Shown piece after piece: positions 1 to 13,175 of a stretch of 64,000 nucleotides of DNA; position 1 is the first letter of the stretch, and each line of letters begins with the position of its first letter. The notes under the pieces were generated by a model that worked only from the letters and a program-made list of their open reading frames with translations, made no database searches and was not told the origin of the DNA. Made by a program: the position numbers and the translations under genes. The DNA is from Limnoperna fortunei. Taxonomy: Eukaryota; Mollusca; Bivalvia; Mytilida; Modiolidae. Where the stretch lies: assembly GCA_944474755.1 (NCBI GenBank), contig OX104112.1, positions 17,200,273 to 17,264,272 of the forward strand, in the 5' to 3' direction.

Positions 1-3000
1 CACCACAGCCGGTCATCAGTTATTTTGTTGACAAACATTACAGACTTTAATAGAGCTCGGTCATTTATTCAAATGTATTCGAAGGAAATGCAATTAGAAC
101 CGACAAAAACAAATATTCTTTCTTTGTTTGATAAGACAAAAGACAGACAGTTAAATGTAAGCGAAGTAAAATACAAACTCACCCAGTGTATTGCTAACTT
201 TTTGGATCAGAAATGCCCTGGAATCATACTTGAACGAGTACTGGATAACCTGCCACTTAGTATAACATCAGATGAAGGTGAAATGTGCAATAATGGAAGA
301 CGATGTGCAGAAATATTGTCCGAAGAAATAGATAAATATCCAGAAGTATCAACTAGAAAGAATGTTATTTTACCGTTACAGGGAGAATCGCTATGGCATC
401 AATGGAGTAAACAGCAAAAGGAAATAAAGAGAACAGGGAAAAAAGCAACATACGACACTGAAGAGAAACTGCAGCAATCGATGACAACAATTAGAATGAA
501 GCAGGTAGAGACGCTAAATGAAGCTCCGACGGTTGTTGCGTATTTTATTAAAACACTGCTACAAATATCTAGCTACGATAAGAAAATGCAGTTTTTTCTC
601 TTTTGGGTGCAATATGCACTGGATTGTAAGTCAAGAAAAATTATCCCAGGCCTACTGAACAGGTTTTCACTTGCATTTGAAAAATACGAAAACAGCAGAA
701 CAAAGGACAATTTGGCAACAGTCGACTTAGCTGAACTTGAATTGGCACGTGCATCACTCGGACTTGAACATTTTTTTAGAGAAATGGGACAAATTTATGA
801 AGCTTTTATTTATTGCAAGGATGATGTGAAATATGACATTGCACACAAAACAATGCACATAGTCTTATCGTTGCCGGCTCTAGTTGCAAAGCTTTTAGTA
901 TTGGGTCAGCCTTTTGAACTAATGGATGGCGACACATCAAATGTCCCATTAAAATGGACGAAAGCAGTTTTCTCAGAAATAGAAAACTTGATTGGTGCAA
1001 AGAAATTCCTTAGAGTTTCTGTACTCGGGGTTCAAAGTTCTGGGAAATCAACATTATTAAACTCTATGTTTGGTTTGCGGTTTGCTGTCAGTGCTGGGCG
1101 ATGCACAAGGGGTATTTATGCGCAGATAGTACCAGTAGATCACTCAAGGTCATCATTAAAATTTGATTATGCAATGATCATAGACACAGAAGGTCTTCGC
1201 GCTCCAGAACTAGCTGGTGAAAAAATACACCATGACAATGAACTCGCTACACTTGTTATTGGCCTGGCAGACATAGTAATAATAAATATTAAAGGTGAGA
1301 CTATTGCTGATATGGAAAATGTACTGCAAATAGTTATACATGGACTATTACGATTAAAACAAGCCAACAAGCAACTTGACCTACGCCAATACGGTGTATT
1401 TGTTCACCAAAATGTCTCTGCACGGGATGCAAAAACGCAAATGCTTCAAGGAAACAAAAAAATAATCCAGAATCTTGATGCTATGACAAAAGAGGCAGCG
1501 TCACAGGAACACATAAGAGATATAGTATCGTTTACTGAAGTAATTGAATTCAACCCGACTCAGGATGTAAAATACATTCCGGATTTATGGCGCGGAAGTC
1601 CTCCATTGGCTCCTGTTAGTCCGAAGTATAGTGAGTCAGTTACTGAAGTTGCAAATTGGATATTAGGTCATCTTGGTGAGAGGGCGCAAGCATTGTCATT
1701 GCACGATTTCTATCTACACTTCGATGGAGTATGGAAAGGTATATTAGCGGATGATTTTGTTTTTAGCTTTCGAAACTGTCTAGAGGTGAAAGCATACGGT
1801 ATTCTCGAATCTGAGTATCAACGACTTGTCTGGAAAATGGAAGAACGAAAATTAGAATGGATGAGTGATAATATAAAAGTGCGTTTAAATAACTGTGAAA
1901 CAGTTGAAGATCTAGAACTTTGTATATTACAGCTCGAGGAAGATTTTATAATTGAAATTAATAAAAAGCTTTTAGAAGTAAGAGAGCAGTTGACAGTGTT
2001 TTTGGATAGCTCAGAATTAAGCGACCACATGTTACACTGGAAAGAAAATAAACTTATAAATCTTGAACTGAAAACATATAGCTTACAAGAAGATGTAAAG
2101 CAAAAAATAAAACACGAGAGGGATAAATGCAAAGCTCTTTTCACAAACAAAGATATCCTTCTTTCAAAGGAGAAAATTATTAACCAAAAGGCAAAGGAAT
2201 TAGCCAATAGTTTTAAAGGTGAAAAACCAACACGACACGAAATTGAACAAAGGTTTGAAACCCTGTGGACACAATTATTGGATGAATTGGCTCCTGCAAT
2301 ATCAAATAAGAAAAATCTACAAATAGTAGAGCAGTTGAGAAAAGAAATTACAAATGCTTTATTTAGTAAGTTCCCAAAATACTCACACTTGATTTGCAAT
2401 GGTTTGAAACTTTGTGGTATTGGAAGAGACCCAGGCATAAAGCAACTAAAAGGTAGCATTACAATTAAAGATATTACAAATGACCACATAGGAGTTACAG
2501 GGCTAAGAATAAGATTCAAAAGATTTGTTGGTTTATCAGACTTTAGGCAGCCCACTTTAAATATAATTAATGAAATTTTTCAGAAAATAGATAGCAACTT
2601 TGAATCATTGTTGAAAGAAAACGTAGAATACGACAAAGCCCAATTCAGTATACTTCTAGAGATAATTCGGGATCGATTTAGTCAACACAATGACAGAAGC
2701 TCAAACAACGATTTTTCTTTGAAACCAAATTTAGAAATATTTCTTGCTTTGCATGTATCTCGGTACTCGTTAGTAATGTTTGAGAGAATAATAAATGCTT
2801 ATGAAAGAGGACATGGGTTAAGATCACGTTTACAGAATCACAAACCTATAGCCCTTCAATTGTTTTTATCAACCTGCGAGGCCAAAACGCAAGAAATAAT
2901 AGCAACAAACATGTTTTGTACCGAATTAAAAACATTAATACAAGAGAAAATTGAGCGAGGAATACCACTGCAGATACAAAGGGAAATAAGACAAAAATTC

Positions 3001-3963
3001 AATTTTCAAAAGCACCACCTAATCAAGGCAGTCATGACAGATTTAGCAACCGCTGAAAATTTTAATGATTTTATGGAATATATCACAAGTCCTGATACAT
3101 TTGTGCAAAGGTGGATTACAAGGCTCACAGATATGGTGGTATTTACAAAACACGGTTCTGGAGAATCCTTGTATATTAAATGGATAAACGACGATCTGCC
3201 AAAGATAATTTCCGAAATTATTTTGGTAGTGAGGAATGTGACAAATGAATGTTGTAATAACAATATTCACAAGTGGATAGAACATTTTCGTCAACAGGTA
3301 GAGATAAAACACCTGAATGTGACAAAGAACTCGTTTCTACATATCACAGAATATTGTGTAAGCGACTTCAATGAATTCATGACAATCATTGTTGAGCAAC
3401 TTAGAAATAATGTAAGTGAAGAAATAATGGTTCAATTGAAAACTCAAGTCCCTAATCAAATGAAATGGCCTGGTAAACCTCCATACTGCGAAATATTTGA
3501 ATCATTATGGGGTTGTAGAGAAAAATGCCCATGGTGTGCTGAACCCTGCCAAAAAGCTGACGAAGGCCATGGATCGAAAGCTGATCCACATATGTGTATT
3601 CAACATCGCCCTAATGGCGTAAATGGAATCGGATATATAAAAAATAATAAACTTACAATTGAATCTTGCAACTTTAATGTACAAAGTACATCATCCCTTA
3701 AATGTGGCAAGTTTTGGTGTAAATGTCAAACCAAAAACTGCGCAATCTTTCACCCATATAGACAGTATAAGACATATATGAAGGATTGGGATATAGCACC
3801 TACTGCCGACATGTCAAACTCAACGTTCTGGAATTGGTTCATGGCTAAATATTCTTCACAATTGGCATTGTATTTTGGCAGAAAACAACCAGATATACCG
3901 AAATCGTGGAATGAAATTAGCAAAGAAAGAGCTATCGACAGTTTGAGTGATGTATATGGCTAA
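1..3963 (+). CDS. Very large inducible GTPase (VLIG / GVIN1-like), 5' end cut by the window edge
   Basis: The frame is open from base 1 to the TAA at 3961-3963, about 1320 residues, with no intron, so the true start probably lies upstream. Numbering residues from base 25, the P-loop GVQSSGKST is at 335-343, a switch-I type Thr (CTRG) at 361, DTEGL (G3) at 387-391, and an FVHQNV segment at 459-464 stands where other GTPases have N/TKxD. This is the pattern of VLIG-type G domains, which bind GTP and are distantly related to dynamin/GBP-like GTPases. The middle part is Lys/Glu-rich and probably helical. The C-terminus has a Cys/His cluster (C1164, C1168, C1171, C1175, then several His and Cys), as at the tail of the family. 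Vertebrate members are interferon-induced, about 2400 residues long and usually made from one giant exon; a role in innate immunity here is inference. No break is seen. An AATAAA at 5078-5083 is a possible but distant polyadenylation signal. Confidence 0.9.
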   Translation, partial: HHSRSSVILLTNITDFNRARSFIQMYSKEMQLEPTKTNILSLFDKTKDRQLNVSEVKYKLTQCIANFLDQKCPGIILERVLDNLPLSITSDEGEMCNNGRRCAEILSEEIDKYPEVSTRKNVILPLQGESLWHQWSKQQKEIKRTGKKATYDTEEKLQQSMTTIRMKQVETLNEAPTVVAYFIKTLLQISSYDKKMQFFLFWVQYALDCKSRKIIPGLLNRFSLAFEKYENSRTKDNLATVDLAELELARASLGLEHFFREMGQIYEAFIYCKDDVKYDIAHKTMHIVLSLPALVAKLLVLGQPFELMDGDTSNVPLKWTKAVFSEIENLIGAKKFLRVSVLGVQSSGKSTLLNSMFGLRFAVSAGRCTRGIYAQIVPVDHSRSSLKFDYAMIIDTEGLRAPELAGEKIHHDNELATLVIGLADIVIINIKGETIADMENVLQIVIHGLLRLKQANKQLDLRQYGVFVHQNVSARDAKTQMLQGNKKIIQNLDAMTKEAASQEHIRDIVSFTEVIEFNPTQDVKYIPDLWRGSPPLAPVSPKYSESVTEVANWILGHLGERAQALSLHDFYLHFDGVWKGILADDFVFSFRNCLEVKAYGILESEYQRLVWKMEERKLEWMSDNIKVRLNNCETVEDLELCILQLEEDFIIEINKKLLEVREQLTVFLDSSELSDHMLHWKENKLINLELKTYSLQEDVKQKIKHERDKCKALFTNKDILLSKEKIINQKAKELANSFKGEKPTRHEIEQRFETLWTQLLDELAPAISNKKNLQIVEQLRKEITNALFSKFPKYSHLICNGLKLCGIGRDPGIKQLKGSITIKDITNDHIGVTGLRIRFKRFVGLSDFRQPTLNIINEIFQKIDSNFESLLKENVEYDKAQFSILLEIIRDRFSQHNDRSSNNDFSLKPNLEIFLALHVSRYSLVMFERIINAYERGHGLRSRLQNHKPIALQLFLSTCEAKTQEIIATNMFCTELKTLIQEKIERGIPLQIQREIRQKFNFQKHHLIKAVMTDLATAENFNDFMEYITSPDTFVQRWITRLTDMVVFTKHGSGESLYIKWINDDLPKIISEIILVVRNVTNECCNNNIHKWIEHFRQQVEIKHLNVTKNSFLHITEYCVSDFNEFMTIIVEQLRNNVSEEIMVQLKTQVPNQMKWPGKPPYCEIFESLWGCREKCPWCAEPCQKADEGHGSKADPHMCIQHRPNGVNGIGYIKNNKLTIESCNFNVQSTSSLKCGKFWCKCQTKNCAIFHPYRQYKTYMKDWDIAPTADMSNSTFWNWFMAKYSSQLALYFGRKQPDIPKSWNEISKERAIDSLSDVYG

Positions 3964-4075
3964 ATGCACAATTCATTAAGATCTTACGATATTAACAGTC
4001 TTTTTGTGATTTACGTAGATTTATAAGAATTAGGACGAAACTTTATTAGTAACAATGCATATCGATTGACTTATC

Positions 4076-4217
4076 CCCTCCATTTTTTTCTCTCAGATGC
4101 CGCTCGTGTTGCTTCTATCCAGGTAATGAAGCCAAGTTCTATCCTTTCCTTTTCTATGGTCCTTCTCCATTTCTCTTTTGGACGTCCTCTCTTTCTTTTA
4201 CCATCTGGAGTCCAAGT
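4076..4217 (-). pseudogene. Relic of a LINE reverse-transcriptase C-terminus (RTE-like tail)
   Basis: Read on the minus strand, 4217 down to about 4076 gives a frame with TPDGKRKRGRPKEKWRR followed by about 25 residues ending in ERKKWRG and a stop. The pattern KRxRGRPKxxWRR...ELG...W.EA...A.dR..WR is typical of the extreme C-terminus of ORF2 in RTE/BovB-like non-LTR retrotransposons. Only this tail is recognisable; no reverse-transcriptase core lies nearby. It is a short decayed fragment, placed about 100 bp after the GTPase stop codon. The clade assignment is tentative. Confidence 0.6.
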
Positions 4218-4289
4218 GAGTGATATATTGTATATCGATTACCAAGCAGATTTTTATGGTATGTTAACAATTGAACGTCATTGATCATC

Positions 4290-7200
4290 TAATCATATTA
4301 TCTGGCTTAGACAAGTAACTTCTCAGTTAAGACCAAAATAAGTACAAAGATGATTTCAGAAATAGCAGTAATACAACTTTTTTCAACAGAATTTACAATT
4401 CATGTTATTGTAAAGCAGTAAAACGTAACCTAAAGTTTAATATTACTTCGAGTTCATGACATTATCGACATGTTAGAATGACCAGATTAAATTTCAAAGT
4501 TCAGCAATACATTAAAACATATTCTTGAATATTATAATGTGTCATATATTAATGGCAATCGCAATTTCGTGCAATATATTACTCTTATCTATATTCATTA
4601 AAATTCCTGCAATAACACTATTTTATTAGGCCGACAAGGCACTGATCGGATAATAACGCATGATGTTAAAGCAGGTGAGAACTCGTGCTATTGTAAAGAT
4701 GTTAGTTCCTTTATTAGTTGCAATGGAGATAGTCAGGCTAAATCAATGGTACTCATCTATTCAGTGAATAATTTAATTTCACTCATTACTTTACTTATTT
4801 TAATATATGATGATATTAAAAATAACGAAAACACATACAGCAACAGTTTTAAACAATATATTAAGTTGCTCACTGTAAATTAATATTTTGACCTAGAAAT
4901 TAAAACGCCTGGACTGCAGATACTGTACAATAGTTTAATGTGCCAAATTCGGAAATTTTCTGTAATAGTATATCGATGAAACAAATGCGTTAACGTTGTT
5001 CCTTCATTATGTATTATTTGTATTTCCCAATAGTTTGTACGAAAGTTATCTTTCAAGTTAATTTATTTTGGCCTATCAATAAAGTAGTGATATTTGATCT
5101 TTAAAGATTTTTTACACATGGTTTATAGAATGCATACAAGTATTCTTTTCGCGATTTAAATTTAAGATTTATACTGAACATCGATCGAGATTGTTAATTC
5201 GTTTTATTTTCAACATTTAAATTCAAGATTTCGTTAGATTTATTATTTGTAGATTCCATATAATAGAATTTAGACTGTGGTTTGTGTGGAAAACGTGTAT
5301 GAAATATATAATTTACTGAAATACACACTTTGATGATGGCAAGTATATCACTGATTATATAATCTAAATTTAATGCCCTAAATTTAAAAAAAATATTTAA
5401 ATTCTTAAGCTTTTCTATTCACAAGGTGTAGTTAACCTTAATATAATTTGTTGCAACGTTTTTGAATTTTGGTAATTAAAGCTCTACAATATTTTAATTA
5501 TTAGCGTCACTGAGATACCATAGTAACTTTTACAACCTTTTTATCTTTGGCATTTACATTTTTGTTTATTTGTTTGTATGTTTTCAAACAATATTTGTTT
5601 ATTTTAAACAAATGTCGCCAAGAAAACATTGTCACAAAATTTGTTACGAAATCTGATTAAAGGTGATTTTTAACCTTACATGCCTGGAGTTACTGCTATT
5701 CATTTTCAAAGCATTGATATTTCGAGTTTTAAAAAAAAAAACAAATATAAATCTTTTTTTTAATTGATGTATTATTAGAAACGCTACAGTCTGATTTTGA
5801 TAGTATATAGCATGCATACAATTGAAGATACAATGATATCACCCTTTAATGGTTTGCGAAATTAATATTGTTAGAACGTTAGAGCTAGGGAAGTGTGATT
5901 TTTGGCTAAAGGGTATAGTACATTTTATCGTTGAATATAGTTTATACAATAATAGTTTTTTTCTTGCAATATTTTTTCTGTGCCTTAGAAATCCTTAAAC
6001 TTGTTTGCAGAACCAGCAAAAGCCTTGAGGTTTAATTCAAACATAAAAGTTTGGTAATGCATTTTTAAAAATAACGTTTTCATATATATTTAAAGGTCAT
6101 ACAGTTAAATATGGCTTCACTTTCTCAAGTGTTACGCAATGTGTCTTTACTTAATGATTGTGTTATTATTTTTACATACTGACTCTTTAATTAGTATTTT
6201 ATTAGTTAAAAAAAATCATGTTAACTTGCGTCCTCTTTCTTTGTCCCGTTGCAAATCGATATTGACTCATTTTCACTTTTCATTTTTACAACAAATATTG
6301 ACCAGTTAATATCGATTTTAATCAATAACACATAATGTCATAACACAATCGTAGTCTTGTGCATATGTTCATATTGATTTTTGTTTCCATTAACCTCACA
6401 AGAATATGATTTTATATTATCAAACACAAATTATTGCACTTTGAAATTATATCATTGTACAGGATTATTAATTGCTAGAATGTGAAGACAAAAAATTATA
6501 TATCTTAAAATATAGACACTGTAATATGAAGCATTTCTTTTACATAAATAAATCGTGTATCATATATATGATAACAGTATTAACATATATCTTGTATATT
6601 TTAAGAACCAAATAGGAAGTGATCCGAAGTATATAAAAGACCTCCAAAGTTTTAATGATTTTTTGTGTAAAAATAAAAATGGTTAAATTAATTTATCTTT
6701 ACCATTTGTATTACGACCAAAAGAAATATTTGTTCGTATATTATTGGCTGTAATTTGATGACAAAATATAGATCAACAGTTCTGCAATTATCTTTTATAT
6801 GCCTCAGCTAATTTAAAAAGTTCTTTCCTTGCACTCGTGTTACTTACTTATCTATTATCAACAGTATCTACACCATCCGAAGTATGTACGCAATTAGGTC
6901 AGACAAAGTTTGAATGCTAAAATTACAGGGTATATATCCTTCTATTTAAAAATTTTTCGTAGCAGTGCATGAGTATTTATGAGCAGATAAATATATATTT
7001 TTATCATTGTAATATGTCATAGATAAATATAATTTACCTTGAAATCGGAAATATTTTACCGATAATTTGGCAAAGTCAGAAATTTTATAACATATTATAT
7101 TTATTTTATAAATATTCATTTGATCTTAGTTAATGTAACAATATACAAATTAAAATGATTATTCGACAGATATAGTTTGCTTGTTAAAAATTGGCAATAC

Positions 7201-7658
7201 AAACAGAATGGCAATGTAATTGTAGATGAATTTTAGTGTAATGGGGATATAATAACTGCTTTTACAATATCAATTAAACGAAATAAAATTGGGTCATTTT
7301 TCATTGGAAACTTTTTTAAAAACCTTATACTAATTTATTATTGTGGTTATAGATAAGTCATTATAACGGAATGTATCTATAATATTGTAGAAATTGTTAC
7401 AAGTTTGTATGTGTCAATTAGTTGGTTTATTGATTAGTTATTATAATAAATAAAGTAGCTACATTAATAAAAATATAGTTAGTTTTTTTTTAATTGGTTG
7501 AACAAAAACGTCCTGGTCTGATACCACGGCATAATTTTAAATATTTAGTTTTTGAATAACAACAAAGAAATCTGTTTAATATGCAATTTGTCAGCGTAAT
7601 GAATGTATATCTGTTGAATATTTGCGCGTATGCTATACCGATAACTATAATATAATTA
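4290..7658. other. AT-rich intergenic DNA, no gene seen
   Basis: This stretch is AT-rich with many homopolymer runs and stop codons in all frames. I see no coding exon, RNA gene or well-formed repeat in it. An AATAAA at 5078-5083 could serve the upstream gene. Confidence 0.6.
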
Positions 7659-7830
7659 TAGGATGATTAATTGGGCGGAGTGAATATCCAAAATATGATC
7701 ACGAGTGCCGCATAACGCGTCTGATTTTACGAGTGCGCGGAACTTGTTCCGCACACGAGTTTAATCTGATGCTTAATGCGGCACGAGTGATCATATTTTG
7801 GATATTCACGATGCCCAATTGATTATCCTA
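7659..7830. mobile_element. Near-palindromic foldback (MITE-like), 172 bp
   Basis: The two halves are inverted copies. The left arm starts GGATGATTAATTGGGC and runs through ATATCCAAAATATGATCACG; the right arm ends with CGTGATCATATTTTGGATAT and then GCCCAATTGATTATCC. The arms meet near 7745 at a GGAACTTGTTCC core. TA lies on both outer sides. There is no coding capacity. This is what a foldback-type MITE looks like; the superfamily is unknown. Confidence 0.65.
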
Positions 7831-8411
7831 TTTATTACATAGATCTAAATTGTTTTCGTAAAATTTTAATGCTTAATCCTAAATTTTCTGAGCGGCGGAT
7901 GAATATCTGTATAGTACAAAACCAACTGCAACATGGCTGCACTTATCTGGATCAGAACGCCAGCTTACTAATATTTCGTTCTGAAATAACAAATAAGGAT
8001 ATTGTCACGCTATATGACATGTTATGGGATATTGTTCTAGCAGGTTCCGGTATATTAGTGAACAATTATTTTAGCTTTGTGTTTTGATCATCGAAAAGAC
8101 ACTTTTTGGCGGGAAAAACTTGTGATTTACCGTGATTTCTGTCACTCTGAAAATTCGATATTTCATCTCTATCTATATAATAACATTGTTAATATAGTTG
8201 TGGAGGGTAAAGTCATTTATTACTAATTCCCAGCATGTCAACACTTACACTGAGTTTTTTGGAGACGGCGGACGCTTAGCTACCCAGACAAAAAATAATC
8301 TGGTCAGTGCCTGGAAGGAAACACATAATTCTTCACACAGCGTAAAAAATCCATGTACCATCTCGACAAAGCCCCACACCCCCACCCCCAAAAAAATAAA
8401 TTGTTCATCTT

Positions 8412-8575
8412 TTCGTCTACTTTTAATCACAGGCGTGTCAACACTGACGTGGCGAGTTCGAGAATTTGCGCTTAGAGTGTGCTCGAGTCCAGCTGTAAAT
8501 AAAAAGGATTGTCAGTTTTCCTGTTAAACGGGTTTCTTACACTGCTCTAGCTTCCTCCGCCAAAAACTATGTTGT
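8412..8575 (+). mobile_element. Degenerate copy of the window's tRNA-derived SINE
   Basis: The order of segments matches the SINE at 25677-25934: a stretch like GTCTACTTTTAATCAC, then TGTCAACACTGA, a B-box-like GAGTTCGAGAA, a GTGCTCGAGT block, AAAGGATTGTCAGTTTTCCT, and finally GCTTCCTCCGCCAAAAACT. The 5' tRNA head and the A/C-rich tail are not clear, so this is an old, partial copy. Confidence 0.5.
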
Positions 8576-9144
8576 GCATTCTCAAAACTGAAACATAATT
8601 AAAATAGCATAAACACCATTCAAAGGTCAAATGGGATATAGGATCACAGCAAACACATGACGTAAATCTAACGTTGGTTATAAGTTGTGAGAATGTCGGA
8701 CCTGACGTTACTTATCTACAACGAAAATGCAACGTTGTTGTTGCGTCTTTAATTCGTAAGGTAATTAAGCACGTTTAACTGACGTTATTAAAACGTTGTC
8801 AAAAATAGCAACATTTGTATAACATTGTGTAGACGTTGTTAAATCACGTAAGACATGTAACGTTAATTCAACGTGTTTTTACGTTATAAAAAACTTAGCG
8901 AACATAATTTGCAACGTCCTTGTAACGTTTATTAGTGTTCGACGTATTAAGAACCCATATACGATTTTTTTTTAAAAAAAAATAGTGTGTTGGGTTGGGT
9001 AGATGGAGATTAGATATAAATATTTTACAGTTTAACACGTATGTTTTAAAATAAAGAATATAGTTTACCAATATTTTAAATATTTTAAAACAAATCATAT
9101 TAAACTTTTTTCTTTCTGTTTAAAAATCTTCCCTGAATTGAAGA

Positions 9145-9440
9145 GGGTGGGAGGGTTTGACATAATAGATTCTTTACATTTTAATAATTAAAAGAATTTC
9201 CACAAGAATTTAATTAGCATGTTCCTCCTCAATCTGTTTTGCTTTTTTTCAAATCATGTCTCTTACAAGGGTTTTTTATTAACTGGCGATTTACGGAGGT
9301 GGGGGATTGCAACATAGATACTTTACATTGTATCAAATTTTATGAATTTCTACCAGAATTTAATTAACATTTCCCGGTCAGTTTTGTTCGCTTTATTTCT
9401 CTGTATATCTCTTACAGTGTCTTTTTGTTCTTGCCGATCG
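9145..9440. repeat. Diverged tandem duplication, period about 150 bp
   Basis: Two neighbouring segments share blocks in the same order: a GA/GGTGGGRGGG start, ACATARATWSTTTACATT, a GAATTTCYACMAGAATTTAATTA block, a CAGTTTTG/CTGTTTTGCT block and TCTCTTACA. The first copy is about 9145-9285 and the second about 9292-9440. They are well diverged and show no coding signal. Confidence 0.5.
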
Positions 9441-9832
9441 AATGTAAATAGCAGGGATCATGAAATTACACAAGGGTTGTAAAACCACACTTGCACGCGT
9501 AATTTGATGTCTTGTGAGTGTTTGCTATTGAAACAAAGAAAACTGGGTCATTCGCCACATGTAAAGAAAAGACAAAGCTCAAAAGTAAGTATTATAATAT
9601 ACAAGATACAATAGACAAAATTCATAAGAAAACGTTTAGCATATTTTTGATATGTAATAATTCTTTTTTTAATTCTTTAAGAGCGAATTTGAATATTGTA
9701 TAAATGTTTCGTTGCGACATTTGCACAATTTAATTCCTTTTCCTCAAAATCACATTCGATTATCGTTTAATTGATAACAAGAATGAAAAGGAATGCGTGT
9801 ATAAAATGCAGTAATATTTTAGATCTATTCAT

Positions 9833-10107
9833 GTCATACATGTAAAAAGGAAAGCACACACTGGCTGCTCACTCTACAGATGTTATATCTCGACGACAGG
9901 TCAGAGTGCGGAAGCGCTCCTACCCATGTGGGGTACATGGAGAAGGTCAACGTTACATCGGAGCAGCCCGGCCGCTAATAGAACATATGATGCCTAGTTC
10001 TTCGACTAGGTATCCCGAAGGCTGGGCTTCGACAAACACACCATGGTGGAGTCCATGGACTACTATCAGTGAAGGACGTTAAAACCCCCCAACAAGAAGA
10101 AGAAGAC
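9833..10107 (+). mobile_element. SINE-like retroposon with an AAG-repeat tail
   Basis: A block of higher GC content than its flanks ends in GTTAAAACCCCCC followed by AACAAGAAGAAGAAGA. The 8-mer CTATTCAT occurs immediately before the block (9825-9832) and just after the tail (10108-10115), as a target-site duplication would. I see no A/B-box tRNA head, so the family is unassigned. The exact 5' end is uncertain. Confidence 0.45.
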
Positions 10108-10358
10108 CTATTCATTTGGGTCTTAGAATGTATTTATAATTGATCTTATTTCGTGAAATATTTCCTTAACGCATTTCAGCCACGTGATTTCAGCCAGTCG
10201 ACATTTTCTTATGTGCATTTGGACCCCAAACTGAAATATTTGGTAAACATGGCTTATACAGGAAATAATCCGGTTCCTATTATTCTTCTTACATATATTT
10301 CAGTAGGATTAAGATTATGTGCATAGTAAAATCATTTATTGTTTTTTTTATCGTACAG

Positions 10359-11532
<1,174 letters not shown>

Positions 11533-11630
11533 CTGTATTGCGGAAGTCTGCAAAAACTTTTAAAAAGTTAATGTATTGATTGTATATTACAAAATCCTAA
11601 GATCCCGATGTCATATAGATCTGTGTTGTG

Positions 11631-11636
11631 AATAAA
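11631..11636 (+). promoter_or_regulatory. Candidate polyadenylation signal AATAAA
   Basis: AATAAA lies about 100 bp after the stop codon of DUF4806-like block C and is followed by a T-rich stretch (TTTTGTATTTTTTTGC), as in animal 3' ends. There is no independent support. Confidence 0.3.
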
Positions 11637-12514
11637 CTGCTTTTGTATTTTTTTGCTCTCTCTACAACACGTATTTTTGTGTATTGACTGTAAGTAATTG
11701 TTGAACATATATTTTAATATGTATTGCCTTTGTGTGTTTTAATTAATGTAGCTGTATTTGTGTCTGTATGTATTAATGTCTTAAACCAACTACTGTTTAT
11801 ATTTTCTGTGTGTCCTCTTGTACAACTGTGTGTCTGAGGCTTAATTAACTGCTTGGTATCGTAATATTTAAACAATAAAAAATAGGAAACTAATGTATTT
11901 TTCTATTTTAATTATACAAGTAATTTGCATCGTTTTTTGAAAATCGTATTTGTATTTCACCCTACTATGTATTTTGTGGAGCCTGCAGCAGAGCTTTTCG
12001 AGACATAAAGGCAGTTATATAGCTTTCTATATGTTCCTTGAATTCGTGAAATGTTCACCATTTGGTATCTCTTGCATTTGTTTTACGTTGGCTATCAGAG
12101 ATGTATTGTTGTGGTTAATAAATACGATGCGGTAATGACCTTATTTCTTTCGATGAAAAAACGGAACAGTGATTTTCAGGAAGACATTTTTTTCATATAA
12201 TGCAACAATTGCTTGTTTCAATTACGTTAGACAAACGTCTGTGGAACGTGTTATGTATTATTTTTAATGTTGTGACAACGTTTACAGAACATATTCGTCA
12301 AAGTCATACGTAGTCTAAATGTCGGGTGTACGTCACAATTTTTTCGTAACGTTTGGTGAATGTCTGTTAAACGTCGTAAATTGGTTGCAAAAAACGTTAA
12401 GGCGACGTTAAGAAAACCATCCATTTTTTCGTAAAAATAACGTTATATCGTAACGTTACTGCAACCAAAAACATACATTTTAACGACGTTTCTACGACGT
12501 AAAATTGTTTGCTG

Positions 12515-12610
12515 GGATTAAACACCGTTTTCAATGGATTTATCGGTAAATCGATAAGACCAACTCACTCACAAACAAATAAAAGTCCGAAGGAAACGGT
12601 GTTTAATCCT
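12515..12610. repeat. Small foldback, about 95 bp
   Basis: GGATTAAACACCGTTT near 12515 is mirrored by AAACGGTGTTTAATCC ending at about 12609. The loop contains another dyad (TTTATCGGTAAATCGATAA). It abuts the right end of the candidate transposon. Confidence 0.6.
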
Positions 12611-13069
12611 TATAATTCTTTAAAATTGCATTAAGAAATTAATTTATCTAACGTGTTTCTCAACTTCATATTTATTGTGTATTTGGTAGCGGGATTGACT
12701 GAGCGTATGAATATTTTGTTTATTTTTAAACGTAGGATTATTTCCATAAACGATTTTCTGATTTTAATAAACACAATTTTTAGTTTTACATCATCTGTAA
12801 CCTTATTTTCTGTATTGAACACAGGGAAAGTTTTAAAGGACAAGGTAGGATAACCTACTGACACTGGCCCCCTATTTTCGCTAAAAATGAAATGACTACA
12901 ATCTGCAGATCATAATGTTTTTTCAAAGGTACATTATCCCTTCTTACAGAAAACCAAATATCTTTCTTTTCTTATCGTGTAAAATTATTATATGCACCTT
13001 ACTAAAATAGGCCAATTGTAGTGGCCTGTGAAAATCGGTACGTTTTCGTTATTTCGAACACCATTTTAA

Positions 13070-13175
13070 ATATGAGCGGACGCGTGTACCACGAAGATAT
13101 TTGACTGTATTATTTGTTGCAAAAACAGTGTTTAATATTTAAAATATATTTGTGGTACACGCGTCCGCTCATATT
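13070..13175. repeat. Inverted repeat with 24-bp arms
   Basis: TATGAGCGGACGCGTGTACC (from 13071) and GGTACACGCGTCCGCTCATA (to 13173) are perfect inverted copies about 60 bp apart. The arms are GC-rich in an AT-rich setting. The spacer is AT-rich and non-coding. Confidence 0.75.

Noticed and set aside
806..3312. Several minus-strand frames across the GTPase gene, the longest at 1818-2555
   Set aside because: They are shadows of the + strand gene: low-complexity Ser/Leu/Phe-rich translations with no family likeness.
8198..8527. 109-residue + frame
   Set aside because: It runs into a degenerate SINE and a C-rich run; the translation has no recognisable domain.
12631..12864. Overlapping short frames on both strands
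   Set aside because: AT-rich, Phe/Ile/Lys-rich translations without family likeness or splice context.
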